A stretch of DNA of 40,199 nucleotides from Chara braunii. Taxonomy: Eukaryota; Streptophyta; Charophyceae; Charales; Characeae. The notes beneath the pieces are model-generated. The model saw only the letters and a list, made by a program, of their open reading frames with translations, searched no databases and was not told the origin of the DNA. The DNA is taken from NCBI GenBank assembly GCA_003427395.1, contig BFEA01000356.1:1572745-1612943 (forward strand). Direction: 5' to 3'. The position numbers and the translations under genes are program-made. The stretch's first letter is position 1, and each line of letters opens with the position of its first letter. Positions 39,434 to 40,199 of this stretch are shown here, in pieces.

Positions 39434-39791
39434 CATGCTCAAACGACCATTTCGTCAAAATTGACATCTTTTATTTTTTGAACGAAATTGAAACCGAGTT
39501 TTTTTGTCGAAAACTCGTCAAAATTTGTTGTTCCTGAGGGTCTCCCGTTTGTAAAACTCTGGACCCCCTGGGTGTACATGGACCTAGCTTGACACCAGGT
39601 ACCTCTAGGCAGTCCTGCCTGGAGGTGCGTGGTCTCAAGCTAGGTCCATGTACAGCCAGGGGGTCCGACGTTTGTAAAACGCCGGATCCTCAGGAACAAT
39701 AAATTTTGACGTGTTTTCGGCTAAAAAACTCGGTTTCAATTTCATCCAAAAAATAAAAAATGTCCATTTTGACGAAATGGTCGTTCTCATG
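39434..39791. mobile_element. 358-bp fold-back (MITE-like) element
   Basis: The left arm from CATG 39434 is the inverted, slightly diverged complement of the right arm ending at CATG 39791. The arms meet near 39613 (CTCTAGGCAG / CTGCCTGGAG). Matching landmarks include CGACCATTTCGTCAAAAT against ATTTTGACGAAATGGTCG, AAACCGAG against CTCGGTTT, and GGACCTAGCTTGA against TCAAGCTAGGTCC. Arms of about 178 bp with hardly any loop and no ORF are typical of fold-back or MITE-type elements. I could not identify a target duplication. Confidence 0.8.
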
Positions 39792-39935
39792 TCCTAGATC
39801 GTTTAAAGGGAATCGTTTTTCCTTCACTTCTAATCCTCTAATTTTCTCTCATCCGGGTAAGCACATTCTTTCTGGTGCTTATATGGTAGTCTGACTGAGA
39901 TCAACTCATGCCGGTGGTGCTTTCTCCCTTAGCTA

Positions 39936-40199
39936 TGTAACACCCGCGGACGCGTCTGCGGGGTCGAGCTCAGATCGCGGACCCAAATGGATCGGCATCC
40001 GCGGCCTACCTGATCCGCACCGCGGACCAGATTTTACACGAATTTTTCTGAATTAAATAGAAGGTAAAAAACAAATAAACAAATATGGGGTTATAGCGAA
40101 TTTTAAGCCCGACAACCCCATATTTTTTGTTTTTGAATCTGACTTTGTTTAGGATTTAAAAAAAATCAAAAACGAAATTGGATTTAAAAAAAATTAAAA
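39936..40199 (+). mobile_element. Possible left end of another LTR
   Basis: TGTAACACCC is a very common LTR start among plant Gypsy elements. It is followed by repeated GCGGAC words and an AT-rich tail with an inverted repeat (ATATGGGGTT near 40085 and AACCCCATAT near 40114). The window ends before any confirmation. Confidence 0.35.

Overview
The window looks like repeat-dense nuclear DNA of a large plant-type (streptophyte) genome. The grounds are spliceosomal intron signals, a very long Ty3/Gypsy LTR retrotransposon with a tRNA-Asp type primer site, minisatellites, a fold-back element and almost no intact host genes. A charophyte alga such as Chara would fit, but this is inference; the sequence does not prove it. 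There is one unresolved base (N at 2270). No tRNA, rRNA or CRISPR array was recognised.

Region 1 (about 0.5-10 kb) may be one mobile or selfish unit. A plus-strand gene (about 806-6463, with a canonical intron at 957-1142) encodes a protein with a ParB/Srx-like segment followed by a degenerate DNA-methyltransferase-like segment and a low-complexity acidic tail. It is interrupted only by TAG codons and by one frameshift in an 11-G run. A convergent minus-strand gene (about 9858 down to 7100) ends in a Ulp1/C48-type cysteine protease domain. Fifteen copies of a 22-bp imperfect palindrome lie around and inside both genes. Inverted arms (6503-6572 and 9940-10003) flank the protease gene.

Region 2 (10.0-12.86 kb) is non-coding: AT-rich first, then GC-rich with a short 60-bp repeat.

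Region 3 (about 12857-36321) is a giant retrotransposon of about 23.5 kb. Its two 5.4-kb LTRs are about 95% identical by eye over a sampled stretch, and a primer-binding site follows the 5' LTR at 18252. Internally it holds a cluster of decayed pre-gag ORFs, gag, a CCHC zinc knuckle, protease, reverse transcriptase and a D,D(35)E integrase. Protease and RT are joined by what looks like a textbook -1 frameshift signal (UUUUUUA, 8-nt spacer, 8-bp stem). No RNase H is recognisable; an acidic segment sits where it should be. The pre-gag ORFs, two ORFs inside the LTR and a short ORF at the polypurine tract appear to share one small repeated module that I do not recognise. Between pol and the 3' LTR lie about 5 kb of tandem repeats and an antisense transcription unit (TATA, ATG ORF, intron, poly(A) signal).

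Region 4 (36.3-40.2 kb) has a 15-bp minisatellite that grades into an 88-bp higher-order repeat, a possible short ORF, a duplicated hairpin block, a 358-bp fold-back element and, at the right edge, a possible start of another LTR (TGTAACACCC). How the parts work together: the retrotransposon modules form one decayed element; the ParB/methyltransferase-like gene, the protease gene and the 22-bp sites may form a second, separate system.
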